From Bacillota bacterium (lineage in GTDB: Bacteria; Bacillota; Clostridia; Acetivibrionales; DTU013): a DNA stretch of 56,996 nucleotides. This document shows positions 33,753 to 41,754 of this stretch, one piece after another; position 1 is the first letter of the stretch; each line of letters begins with the position of its first letter. The stretch spans positions 1 through 56,996 of the forward strand of contig JAEYRV010000017.1 of assembly GCA_023435305.1 (NCBI GenBank), written 5' to 3'. The notes beneath the pieces are model-generated. The model did no database searches, was not told the DNA's origin, and saw only the letters and a list, made by a program, of their open reading frames with translations. A program made the translations under genes and the position numbers.

Positions 33753-36196
33753 AACACATTTCCCTCCCTAACTGTATTACTTGTTTTCAGAACTTTACCG
33801 CTGCGTTTACGTGTACTGAAGGCAAAAAGGCTAACGAGTATAACAGCGATAATTATAGAGATCACCGCTCCCTCAGCGGGTTTGCCATATACCAGCAAAG
33901 TCCCTATTTGCGTAATAAGCATGGCAACCGTATATCCCACTCCAAGCTGGAACAGCAGTGCCTTGAATATCCACCTGCGTCCTCCAAGCTCCGAATTCAT
34001 CGCACCAACCGCTGCAAAGCAAGGAGGTGCAAACAGATTGAAAGCAATGAACGCAAATGCAGTGACCGGCGTAAACATCCCAACCAATGGTCCGGTTGCA
34101 GAATATAGAGTATCTTCAGAGGCAGCAAGCAGAATCGCCAGTGTTGCTACCACATTTTCCTTTGCAATAAATCCTGTTACTATCGAAGATGCCATCTGCC
34201 AGCCCGCAAGCCCCAACGGTATGAGCAGCGGAGCAACAACGCCGCCAATAGCAGCCAGGATGCTCATACTCTGATCCTCTACAGGCTGCAGGTTCCATCC
34301 GTACATCTGCATGAACCATACCAATGTATTCATAACCAATATGATCGTAGCAGCCTTCCTCAAAAAAGCCATCGCCTGCTTCAACATCTGCCGCAGTGCA
34401 TGCTTCAGGCTTGGCAGCTTATATTCCGGCAGCTCCAGTATAAAGCTGGAAACATTCTCTCCTTCATATTTATAAAGCTTCTTTAGCAGCAATCCTCCTG
34501 CGATGATCACCAGACCGGCCAGCACATACATACCCGGGAAAACCCATGTCGCTCCAGGGAAAAACACTGCCGCAAAAAGCGCGATGATCGGAAGCTTGGC
34601 ACCACACGGCACAAAAGGCGTCAGCATTGTTGTGATCCTTCTTTCCGTGTCGTTCTCAATAGTTCTGGTCGCCATAACTCCGGGTATGGAGCAGCCTGTT
34701 CCGACGATCATTGGGATAATGGACTTGCCCGACAGTCCTATCTTCTTGAAATAACGATCCATGACCACAGCTACCCTTGCCATGTATCCGCTGTCCTCCA
34801 GCAATGCGAGGCAGAAGAAAAGTACCATGATGAGCGGGATGAAGCCCAGTACCGCTCCGACGCCTCCTACCGCTCCGTCAACAATGAGCGCTTGAAGAAT
34901 CGGACTCAAATCGATGGACTCGAAAAAACTGTTCATAACATTGGGAATGGTTTCAGCAAAAAGGACATCGTTGATATATCCGGAAGCCCATCCGCCGATA
35001 CCATTTATCGAAAACGCGTACACTCCCCACATGATCACAGTAAATATGATCAGCCCAAAAACCGGATGTGCAATGACTCGGTCAGCCTTATCGGAAAATG
35101 TAAGCTCATTCGAACTTCTCTTCCTGACAAAATACTTGCCGGCTATTCCCTTTACATAAGCCTGCCTGGCCCTGTCGAAATAATCCGGATCTGCCGGTTT
35201 CTCCGCTTCGGCGACTCCGGATGATTCATTCAGCTCTGCGGCTACTGCCGGTATGTTGCCAATTTCGGCACTTCCGGTTGATTCCTTCAGCTCTGCGGCT
35301 ACTGATGATTTCTCCGCTTCGGTGTTTCCGATTGATTCCTTCAGCTCTGCGGCTACTGCCGGTACACTGCCGATTTCGGTACTTCCGATTGATCCCCTCA
35401 CCTCTGCGGCTACTGATGATTTCTCCGCTTCGGTGTTTCCGATTGATCCCCTCAGCTCTGCGGCTACTGCCGGTACACTGTCGATTTCAGCCTGGCTTGC
35501 AACAGTATCAGCAACAGGCAGTTTCTCTTTATCCTGAACAGATACCCTCACTGCTTCAGCAATAAGCCTGTCCAAGCCTTCCCCTTCATTGGCAGAAACC
35601 TCTACTATCCTGCACCGGAGTGCGTTTGACAAGCCCTCTACATCTATTTTGTCACCATGTCTTCGGATGATATCAACCTTATTCAGCGCAATGACCATCG
35701 GAACACCCAGTTCCAGCAGCTGTGTGGTGAAAAAGAGGCTTCTTTCGAGACTGCTGCAATCAATAATATTAATGATCACATCAGGCTTTTCGCCGGTGAC
35801 AAAGTCTCTGGTTATAGCTTCTTCACTGGTAAACGGAGATATGGAATACGCCCCCGGCAAATCGACCACACGTATCCTGTCATTGCCGCCCATTCTGTCG
35901 TTGCCGAACATTCTGTCGTTGCCGAACATTCTGTCGTTACTGCCCTTTCTGTCATTGCCGCTCTTTCTGTCGTTACTGCCTTTTCTGTCGTTGCCGAACA
36001 TCCCATTATTGACGGATCCATTTTTTACATCAGCCATAGTTTTATTGGCAATCTTCCTGAAAACACGCTTCAGATCAGCCTCTTTTTTCTCGACTGTTAC
36101 TCCGGGCCAATTTCCCACATATTCCGTTCTTCCTGTTATCGCGTTAAATAAAGTAGTCTTCCCTGAATTGGGATTGCCCGCTAATGCAATCTTCAT
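33749..36196 (-). CDS. feoB: FeoB ferrous iron transporter with two repeat insertions
   Basis: 815 residues, longer than the usual 600-700. The N-terminal G domain has G1 GNPNSGKTT (7-15), Thr34 in the G2 region, VDLPG (111-115) and NKVD. The membrane part has the Gate motifs PIIMVLFFCLALLEDSGYMARVA-like and PIIALFAAVF, then LLFQLGVGYT. Two extra regions stand out. Residues about 41-108, between switch I and the DLPG motif, contain seven NDR repeats (MFGNDR, KGSNDR). Residues about 235-340 before the membrane part are a repeat of VAAEL(R/K)xSIGNTEAEKSS units. Both are in-frame minisatellites. Fe(II) uptake driven by a GTPase-linked pore is the known role. GGAGG precedes the ATG. Confidence 0.95.
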   Translation of the reverse strand: MKIALAGNPNSGKTTLFNAITGRTEYVGNWPGVTVEKKEADLKRVFRKIANKTMADVKNGSVNNGMFGNDRKGSNDRKSGNDRKGSNDRMFGNDRMFGNDRMGGNDRIRVVDLPGAYSISPFTSEEAITRDFVTGEKPDVIINIIDCSSLERSLFFTTQLLELGVPMVIALNKVDIIRRHGDKIDVEGLSNALRCRIVEVSANEGEGLDRLIAEAVRVSVQDKEKLPVADTVASQAEIDSVPAVAAELRGSIGNTEAEKSSVAAEVRGSIGSTEIGSVPAVAAELKESIGNTEAEKSSVAAELKESTGSAEIGNIPAVAAELNESSGVAEAEKPADPDYFDRARQAYVKGIAGKYFVRKRSSNELTFSDKADRVIAHPVFGLIIFTVIMWGVYAFSINGIGGWASGYINDVLFAETIPNVMNSFFESIDLSPILQALIVDGAVGGVGAVLGFIPLIMVLFFCLALLEDSGYMARVAVVMDRYFKKIGLSGKSIIPMIVGTGCSIPGVMATRTIENDTERRITTMLTPFVPCGAKLPIIALFAAVFFPGATWVFPGMYVLAGLVIIAGGLLLKKLYKYEGENVSSFILELPEYKLPSLKHALRQMLKQAMAFLRKAATIILVMNTLVWFMQMYGWNLQPVEDQSMSILAAIGGVVAPLLIPLGLAGWQMASSIVTGFIAKENVVATLAILLAASEDTLYSATGPLVGMFTPVTAFAFIAFNLFAPPCFAAVGAMNSELGGRRWIFKALLFQLGVGYTVAMLITQIGTLLVYGKPAEGAVISIIIAVILVSLFAFSTRKRSGKVLKTSNTVREGNVL

Positions 36197-36242
36197 ACCC
36201 GTCCTCCACTGTAAAAAAGCATCTCAATTTCACTTTATGATT

Positions 36243-36259
36243 TTGATAATTATTATCAA
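36243..36259. promoter_or_regulatory. Fur box upstream of feoB
   Basis: TTGATAATTATTATCAA is palindromic except for its centre and matches the Fur consensus core GATAAT-N-ATTATC. It lies 47 bases upstream of the feoB ATG, implying a promoter for feoB that is independent of feoA. Confidence 0.75.
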
Positions 36260-36327
36260 TTAGCCTTATAAGAAAAGCAGCCTTGCTGCTAAATTGTTTT
36301 TCATATATCCATCTGCCTATGTAAGAT

Positions 36328-36640
36328 GTTGTACTTTGCGGTTGTACTTTGCGGTTGTACTTTGCGGTTGTAATTACCGCATATCCTTGCTGCTTATACC
36401 ACTTGCTATCCTTGCGATTACGTCTGGCGCTTATTCCTGCTGCTTATACCACTTGCTATCCTTGCGATTACATCTGGCGCTTATTCCTGCTGCCTATGCC
36501 ACTTGCCTATATTTGCGATTGCGCTTACCACTTATTCCTGTTGCCTATACTCTCTGCTTATGCCACTTGCTATCCTTGCGAATATGCCTACCGTTTATAC
36601 CTGTTGCCTATGCCGCTTGCCTGCTTCCTGATTGTATATG
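36328..36640 (-). repeat. 13-bp and ~50-bp tandem repeats between feoA and feoB
   Basis: Three copies of GTTGTACTTTGCG (13 bp) lie at about 36328-36370. Units of TGCTTATACCACTTGCTATC type then recur at 36391, 36441 and 36491 (50-bp step), with more degenerate copies to about 36620. The block fills most of the 470-base gap between feoA and feoB. Both genes have their own Fur box, so the block may have separated an ancestral feoAB operon. Confidence 0.88.
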
Positions 36641-36667
36641 GCAGCTGTATTCACTGCCGGAGCTTCA

Positions 36668-36880
36668 CTAGATAAGCTCTATCGCCTTTGCAATAGTTCG
36701 GTCGATCGCATATCTGCTGTCCTTGACGCTGATAATATAATTACCTGACAGAACGGAAATCAAAGTGAGCTCCTCTCCCTCTGAACAACCGAGTGTAAAA
36801 AGAAACTTGCGCATCTTCTCATTTCCATTAACGGCCTTGATTTGACCACAATGTCCTGGTCTTGCTTTAGACAGCGGCAT
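36668..36880 (-). CDS. feoA: FeoA SH3-like iron transport accessory protein
   Basis: The ATG at 36880 has GGAGGTGG six bases upstream and is preferred to 36907, giving 70 residues. MPLSKARPGHCGQIKAVNGN, then LGCSEGEELTLISVLSGNYIISVKDSRYAIDRTIAKAI is a complete FeoA SH3-like barrel. FeoA is a cytoplasmic partner needed for FeoB activity. A Fur box lies 36 bases upstream. A repeat block separates it from feoB. Confidence 0.93.
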   Translation of the reverse strand: MPLSKARPGHCGQIKAVNGNEKMRKFLFTLGCSEGEELTLISVLSGNYIISVKDSRYAIDRTIAKAIELI

Positions 36881-36915
36881 AATATCCACCTCCACGGCTA
36901 TAAACATTCTTCGAT

Positions 36916-36934
36916 ATTGATAATCGTTATCATT
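36916..36934. promoter_or_regulatory. Fur box upstream of feoA
   Basis: ATTGATAATCGTTATCATT fits the 19-bp Fur box closely (GATAAT-CGTTATC halves). It lies 36 bases upstream of the feoA start, as expected for iron-repressed expression. Confidence 0.85.
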
Positions 36935-37140
36935 ACAATCTAATAATACATTATACCTTAACCTCTGTCAATAATAAAGTTACTAATATATTTATTTTTT
37001 CTACTGGCCGTTATTTCAAGCAACAAGCACAAGATTATTCCTTCTACACAGATGTTCTTCTAAAAAAATACCCCTGGATATGAGTCGATATTGACAATTT
37101 TACAAATAGGAGTCGGTCGTTATGATTTCCCAAGACCGCG

Positions 37141-37284
37141 GTGTGCAAAAACCTCGACTTCTGGGCATTTTATATTGCTCTGAAGTCTACATAAATCAAT
37201 AATGATCCCATTATATGCCAAAATCATTGAATACTCTCAATAAAATCGATGAAACTGTGCCCAGATGACTTGGTTTTTGCACAC
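37141..37284. mobile_element. MITE-like element with 27-bp terminal inverted repeats
   Basis: Left end (37141-37167) begins GTGTGCAAAAACC and ends TCTGGGCA. The right end (37258-37284) is its inverse, TGCCCAGA ... GGTTTTTGCACAC. The first 13 positions of the arms are identical and most of the rest match. The 144-base interior has no coding capacity. It lies in a gene-free stretch (36881-37880) beside the 41-bp array B. No target-site duplication is obvious, so a large RNA hairpin is an alternative. Confidence 0.55.
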
Positions 37285-37398
37285 TCCGCCTGTATTTCCC
37301 AATAATTATTACCAAGTTTTGGTCGCCATGTCTTGAATCCATGGAAGAAGATGGTTATAAGAAGTCCAGTTATTGAATTTTTTCAATCCGGACAGCAT

Positions 37399-37804
37399 AA
37401 TTCAACACAGTCGGATAGAATTTCAATTAGGGACAGGCTCAATCAGTCTACTTGGTTGGAATTTCAATTAGGGGCAGTCTCAATCAGTCTACTTGGATGG
37501 AATTTCAATTAGGGGCCGGCTCAATCAGTCTACTTGGATGGAATTTCAATTAGGGGCAGGCTCAATCAATCTACTTGGTTGGAATTGCAATTAGGGGCAG
37601 GCTCAATCAGTCTACTTGGATGAAATTTCAATTAGGGGCAGGCTCAATCAGTCTACTTGGATGATTTTGCAATTAGGGGCAGGATTGGCAACAAATTTAT
37701 GGAAATTCCACCACAATCAGTGAACATAATACCCAGATTGCCACGTTATGTAGGCTCCTAATGGCAAGAAATCTGCCCCTAATTGAAATTTCATCCATGT
37801 GCAC
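37399..37804. repeat. 41-bp tandem array B with terminal inverted copy
   Basis: Seven cores of GGAATTTCAATTAGGGGC type recur at exact 41-bp steps (CAATTAG at 37424, 37465, 37506, 37547, 37588, 37629, 37670). The constant filler is AGGCTCAATCAGTCTACTT. An inverted copy TGCCCCTAATTGAAATTTCA lies at 37774-37793, about 94 bases after the last core. The segment between array and inverted copy shares short blocks (GTTATGT, GCAA-AA-CTGCCCC) with array A. Array A has the same period and core but another filler. Confidence 0.92.
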
Positions 37805-37826
37805 TAAAAAGATAGCTCCTTTCACA

Positions 37827-37860
37827 TAAAAATCGGCCGGATCCATCATCAGATCCAGCC
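37827..37860 (-). terminator. Terminator after the 188-residue gene
   Basis: Minus-strand GGCTGGATC-TGATGAT-GGATCCGGCC stem with a following TTTTT, about 20-50 bases after the stop at 37881. Confidence 0.8.
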
Positions 37861-37880
37861 GCAATAGCATTCAACCTTTA

Positions 37881-38447
37881 CTATTCTTCATTTTCCCATT
37901 CATCAAGCTTCTTCATTACTTCATCATACGTGGCCTTGCTTATATCCGGGAGTTTGCCGCCGAGCGCCCTTTCTGCCTGGCGGAAGCCTGCTTCTATGCC
38001 GGACCTCAACTCGGCCAGTTTGGTCTTGTCTCCGCCGGACAATGCCTTGGCGAAGTCCACTATCCTTGTGCTTACAGCCTTGACGCCCAGTTCTCCGTCC
38101 TCGGACAACAACTTCTCCGCCTCTGCCCTGGCCTCATCATCAACGAAAACCTTATCCTTACTGGACAACACATTTTCAAACTTTTTACCCTGGCTTAAAA
38201 GAAGCTTCTCAACTATTGACCTGAGTGATTCATACGCCTTTTCGCTTTCTTCCCAAAGGCGTTTTATCTCCTTTGAATCTCGACCCTGAACAGGCTTTGA
38301 GTATGTAGCGCTTTTTACTTCGCTTTTGCCGAGTTCCAATACCACCCCGGATTCATCCTTCTGTATATTTGGCTGTTTTTCTTCAGCTTTTTTATCATTC
38401 GTGTAAACAGGCTGATATCTGCCAGTTGAATTGACTTGATTCACCAT
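37881..38447 (-). CDS. Uncharacterised helical protein, DUF5610-like C-terminus
   Basis: 188 residues with GGAGGG before the ATG. The N-terminal 60 residues are polar and probably disordered. The rest is helical, with RIVDFAKALSGGDKTKLAELRSGIEAGFRQAERALGG and a C-terminal LPDISKATYDEVMKKLDEWEN. The final block recalls DUF5610-type proteins of motile bacteria and clostridial proteins sometimes misnamed hydrogenase-4 component G; this link is from memory and weak. Single-gene unit with its own terminator. No membrane segment. Confidence 0.75.
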   Translation of the reverse strand: MVNQVNSTGRYQPVYTNDKKAEEKQPNIQKDESGVVLELGKSEVKSATYSKPVQGRDSKEIKRLWEESEKAYESLRSIVEKLLLSQGKKFENVLSSKDKVFVDDEARAEAEKLLSEDGELGVKAVSTRIVDFAKALSGGDKTKLAELRSGIEAGFRQAERALGGKLPDISKATYDEVMKKLDEWENEE

Positions 38448-38610
38448 AATACTTCCCTCCTTGGAAATATAATATGTCCCTATAGCATATTTATCGGCAT
38501 ATTATGTAAAAATATAATGAATTTTATTATAATATACCCTGTTATGTCTATCACAATCAACCAGCAGCACGCTAAGTAAGAAATAATATCAATGTCGGGG
38601 ACATGAAGCA

Positions 38611-39483
38611 TCAGCCTCTGAAATATGCCTGCTTCATATACTCTGATGGTGAATAACCCATAACCTTCTTAAATACACGGCTGAAGTAGAGCGGATCCCT
38701 AAAGCCCAGCCTGTCACTGACCTCGGAGATATTCAGGCTGGAGCCTCTGAGAAGCACGGCGGCCTCGCTAATCCTGACCTTCTCATGGTATTCCATTATG
38801 CTCATGCCTGTTTTCTTCTTAAACAGGCCGCTGACATAGTTGTAATTCATACAAATATGGCTGCTGATCTCACAGGAAGTGAGTTCTCTTGAGGCATTAC
38901 TTTCCAGATACAATATCAGTCGGCGGGTAATGATATCCGCCCTATCCTGCTCCAGCCGGCTCCTTTGCTGGTTGAAAATGTCGAAAAACAGCTCCATTGC
39001 CCCATAGCTCAAATATGCCAGGCGCAGGTCATTTGATGATTTGCAGAGTTGGGTGAGGGCATCCAGTTTCCTCTCAATCAGCTTGGGGTTGTCCACCCTC
39101 ATCAGTTTTGGCAGCCTTATGTATTGTTCATAATCCTCTTCGCTGAACTCTCCCAATACCGCCATCGTGCTGTATTCGTTGAATATACGGCTGTTTTCCG
39201 CATCCGGCCCGTCATGGAAATGGATATAATACCAGGTCGTGCCCTGGGGAATCTCCGTCTTTCCATAATGATGCAGCCCTTTTTTCAGAAAGAAGACATT
39301 TTTTTCACCAACAATATATTCAATGCCGTCCTCCCATATTTTCATATATCCGGAGACAACATAAATGAAGACATTGAAGTCAAGTACCCTGTCGGCATGG
39401 ACAAAAGGCCTGTCGGCTATGCAAAAATCAACGATCCTCACCTTCACTATATCCTTCAGCCCGAGCAAAATGTCCGATCTCAT
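38611..39483 (-). CDS. AraC-family transcriptional regulator
   Basis: 290 residues. An N-terminal cupin-like sensor region (DRVLDFNVFIYVVSGYMKIWEDGIEYIVGE, then HHYGKTEIPQGTTWYYIHFHDG) precedes two helix-turn-helix motifs (SREL-TSCEISSHICMNYNYVSGLFKKKTG, then ISEVSDRLGFRDPLYFSRVFKKVMGYSPSEY). It is divergent from GH127 and GH27 glycosidase genes and probably activates them in response to an arabinose- or galactose-containing glycan fragment. Confidence 0.94.
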   Translation of the reverse strand: MRSDILLGLKDIVKVRIVDFCIADRPFVHADRVLDFNVFIYVVSGYMKIWEDGIEYIVGEKNVFFLKKGLHHYGKTEIPQGTTWYYIHFHDGPDAENSRIFNEYSTMAVLGEFSEEDYEQYIRLPKLMRVDNPKLIERKLDALTQLCKSSNDLRLAYLSYGAMELFFDIFNQQRSRLEQDRADIITRRLILYLESNASRELTSCEISSHICMNYNYVSGLFKKKTGMSIMEYHEKVRISEAAVLLRGSSLNISEVSDRLGFRDPLYFSRVFKKVMGYSPSEYMKQAYFRG

Positions 39484-39572
39484 AAAACACCTGCACCTTC
39501 ATTAATCCCCTTATGTTAAATATATAATAAATCGCCACGCTAGTCGAGACAATAAACGAAGGGCACTGAAAA

Positions 39573-39607
39573 TTGTGAATGTTTTCTGATAAATCCTTCA
39601 TTCACAA
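39573..39607. promoter_or_regulatory. Inverted repeat in the AraC-GH127 divergent region
   Basis: TTGTGAATG (39573-39581) and CATTCACAA (39599-39607) are perfect 9-bp inverted arms. They lie between the divergent regulator and glycosidase genes, just upstream of TTGTCA (39611) that could be the -35 of the glycosidase promoter. A binding site for the AraC-type protein or a catabolite regulator is likely. Confidence 0.5.
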
Positions 39608-39777
39608 ATGTTGTCAAAATAACTACAATAATAGTATAGACCAGTATGGGCCATGCCCAGAGTTGCGATATGGAGCCAGTGTGACAACTACAATAGCGCT
39701 GGTACAACAATGGATGCAATGGCAATATCCCAAATAGTGAAAAATTGCGTATAGCAAAAAAACAGGAGGATAAATCT

Positions 39778-41625
39778 ATGGACAGTACAAAAATGAAAGG
39801 CTTGCCTTACAGCGCTGTAGAATTGCTGCCGGGTCAGCTTTATAAGAAAACCGTTTCCAACCGCAAATACATGATGAGTCTGGACAGTGAAAACCTCTTA
39901 CGCAATCATTACATGGAGGCCGGTTTATGGTCCTCCAGCCAACAGCCCGAAAACATACACTGGGGCTGGGAATCGCCCACCTGCCAATTGAGAGGCCACT
40001 TTCTCGGTCACTGGCTGTCATCGGCAGCGAGGATCTTTGCCGCCACAGGCGATACCGAGGTAAAAGGAAAGGCTGACAGGATAGTATCGGAGTTGGCAAA
40101 ATGCCAGAAGGAAAACGGCGGAGAATGGGTCGGCCCGATTCCGGAGAAGTACCTGGACTGGGTAGCAAAAGGAAAACAGATTTGGGCGCCTCAATATACA
40201 CTGCACAAAACCTTTATGGGATTAATGGAAATGTACAAGCTCGCCGGCAATAAGAAGGCGCTTGAAATAGCCGATAAATGGTCCGACTGGTTCCACCGCT
40301 GGTCAGGTCAGTTCACCAGGGAACAGTTTGATGATATACTTGACTGTGAAACTGGCGGGATGCTTGAGATCTGGGCTGATCTTTACGAAATCACGGGACG
40401 GAGCGAGCATTACGAGCTAATGCAGAGATATTACCGTCATCGTTTATTCGATCCGCTGCTGGCAGGGGAAGATGTTCTGACCAATATGCACGCCAATACT
40501 ACGGTACCGGAAATCATAGGAGCCGCCCGCGCATGGGAAGTGACCGGCGAGCAGCGATGGAGGGACATCGTGGATGCTTACTGGGATCTGGCTGTGACCA
40601 AACGCGGCAGCTACTGCACAGGCGGTCAGACATGCGGCGAGATCTGGACTCCACCGGGTGAAATGTCCGCAAGACTCGGCAATAAAAATCAGGAGCATTG
40701 CACGGTCTACAATATGATGAGGCTTGCCGGCTTTCTGTTGAGATGGACCGGTGAGGCTACATACGCAGATTACTGGGAAAGAAATCTGTATAACGGCATA
40801 ATGGCCCAGGGACACTGGGAAGGCTTCTTCCCTAACGGAACGACCGCCAGCCAACCCAATACAGGATTGATAGCATATTTCCTGCCCCTTGCTTCCGGCT
40901 CTCATAAGCACTGGGGTTCCCATATACATGATTTCTGGTGCTGCCATGGAAGCCTTGTGCAGGCTAATTCAGTACACACTGAGGACATTTATTTCGAGGA
41001 ACCCTCCGGTATCACCATATGTCAGTACATACCCTCCGAGCTGAAGTATATGCGAGGTGACAGCACAATAGTGGTCAGGCAGGAAATCGATCACAAGGCC
41101 GGCAGCTGTAATATCGTCAATAAAACAAATCTGGAATTTATGCACAAGCCCATGTCACTATTTATAGATTTTTCAGTCAACAGCAGCAGCCCGGCTGAAT
41201 TCGAATTGAAATTCAGGATACCGTGGTGGATAAAGGGAGCGGCCAAAATATATGTCAATGGAGAGCTGCAGAATATAAAAACCGATTCCTCAAGCTTTTG
41301 TTCAATAAAAAAGGCCTGGGGCAATGATAAGGTCAGCATAGAATATCCGATGGAGCTTTCTGTATGTCCGCTGCCCGATGATCCACGGGTCGTTGCCTTT
41401 ATGGAGGGTCCCGTAGTCCTGGCAGGCATTTGCGACGATGACCGCATCCTGTACGGAGACACAGAACATCCCGAGACCATACTTATCCCTGATAATGAAA
41501 GGCAGTGGAGCAGTTGGAATATAAGCTACCGAACCAAAAATCAGGACAGGAACATACGCTTTATCCCATTGTATGACGTGGGTTACGAGAAATACAGCGT
41601 TTACTTTCATGTTAAAAATCCATAA
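39778..41625 (+). CDS. GH127-type beta-L-arabinofuranosidase (DUF1680)
   Basis: The ATG at 39778 follows AGGAGG by eight bases and is preferred to 39745, giving 615 residues. No signal peptide is visible, so it acts in the cytoplasm. The Cys-Glu zinc site of GH127 is present: Glu306 and Cys308 in NQEHC, Cys388 and Cys389 in DFWCCHG, and Glu288 in CGEIW at the expected acid/base place. GH127 enzymes use a zinc-bound cysteine nucleophile to release beta-L-arabinofuranose. Related families act on other substrates, so specificity is inferred. A GH27 gene follows. Confidence 0.92.
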   Translation: MDSTKMKGLPYSAVELLPGQLYKKTVSNRKYMMSLDSENLLRNHYMEAGLWSSSQQPENIHWGWESPTCQLRGHFLGHWLSSAARIFAATGDTEVKGKADRIVSELAKCQKENGGEWVGPIPEKYLDWVAKGKQIWAPQYTLHKTFMGLMEMYKLAGNKKALEIADKWSDWFHRWSGQFTREQFDDILDCETGGMLEIWADLYEITGRSEHYELMQRYYRHRLFDPLLAGEDVLTNMHANTTVPEIIGAARAWEVTGEQRWRDIVDAYWDLAVTKRGSYCTGGQTCGEIWTPPGEMSARLGNKNQEHCTVYNMMRLAGFLLRWTGEATYADYWERNLYNGIMAQGHWEGFFPNGTTASQPNTGLIAYFLPLASGSHKHWGSHIHDFWCCHGSLVQANSVHTEDIYFEEPSGITICQYIPSELKYMRGDSTIVVRQEIDHKAGSCNIVNKTNLEFMHKPMSLFIDFSVNSSSPAEFELKFRIPWWIKGAAKIYVNGELQNIKTDSSSFCSIKKAWGNDKVSIEYPMELSVCPLPDDPRVVAFMEGPVVLAGICDDDRILYGDTEHPETILIPDNERQWSSWNISYRTKNQDRNIRFIPLYDVGYEKYSVYFHVKNP

Positions 41626-41754
41626 TCAGACGGCATAATCCGGAGATCAAAAATGAGATCCTGGCTATGGGATCCTGGCTATGGGATCCCGACCACGGCA
41701 ATGTAAAATGATGCCTCGGTCATACAAAGTATTCAAGAGAAAGGATAGCAGATC

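Noticed and set aside
37399..37690. CRISPR array
   Set aside because: Same reasons; fillers are the same sequence in each unit.
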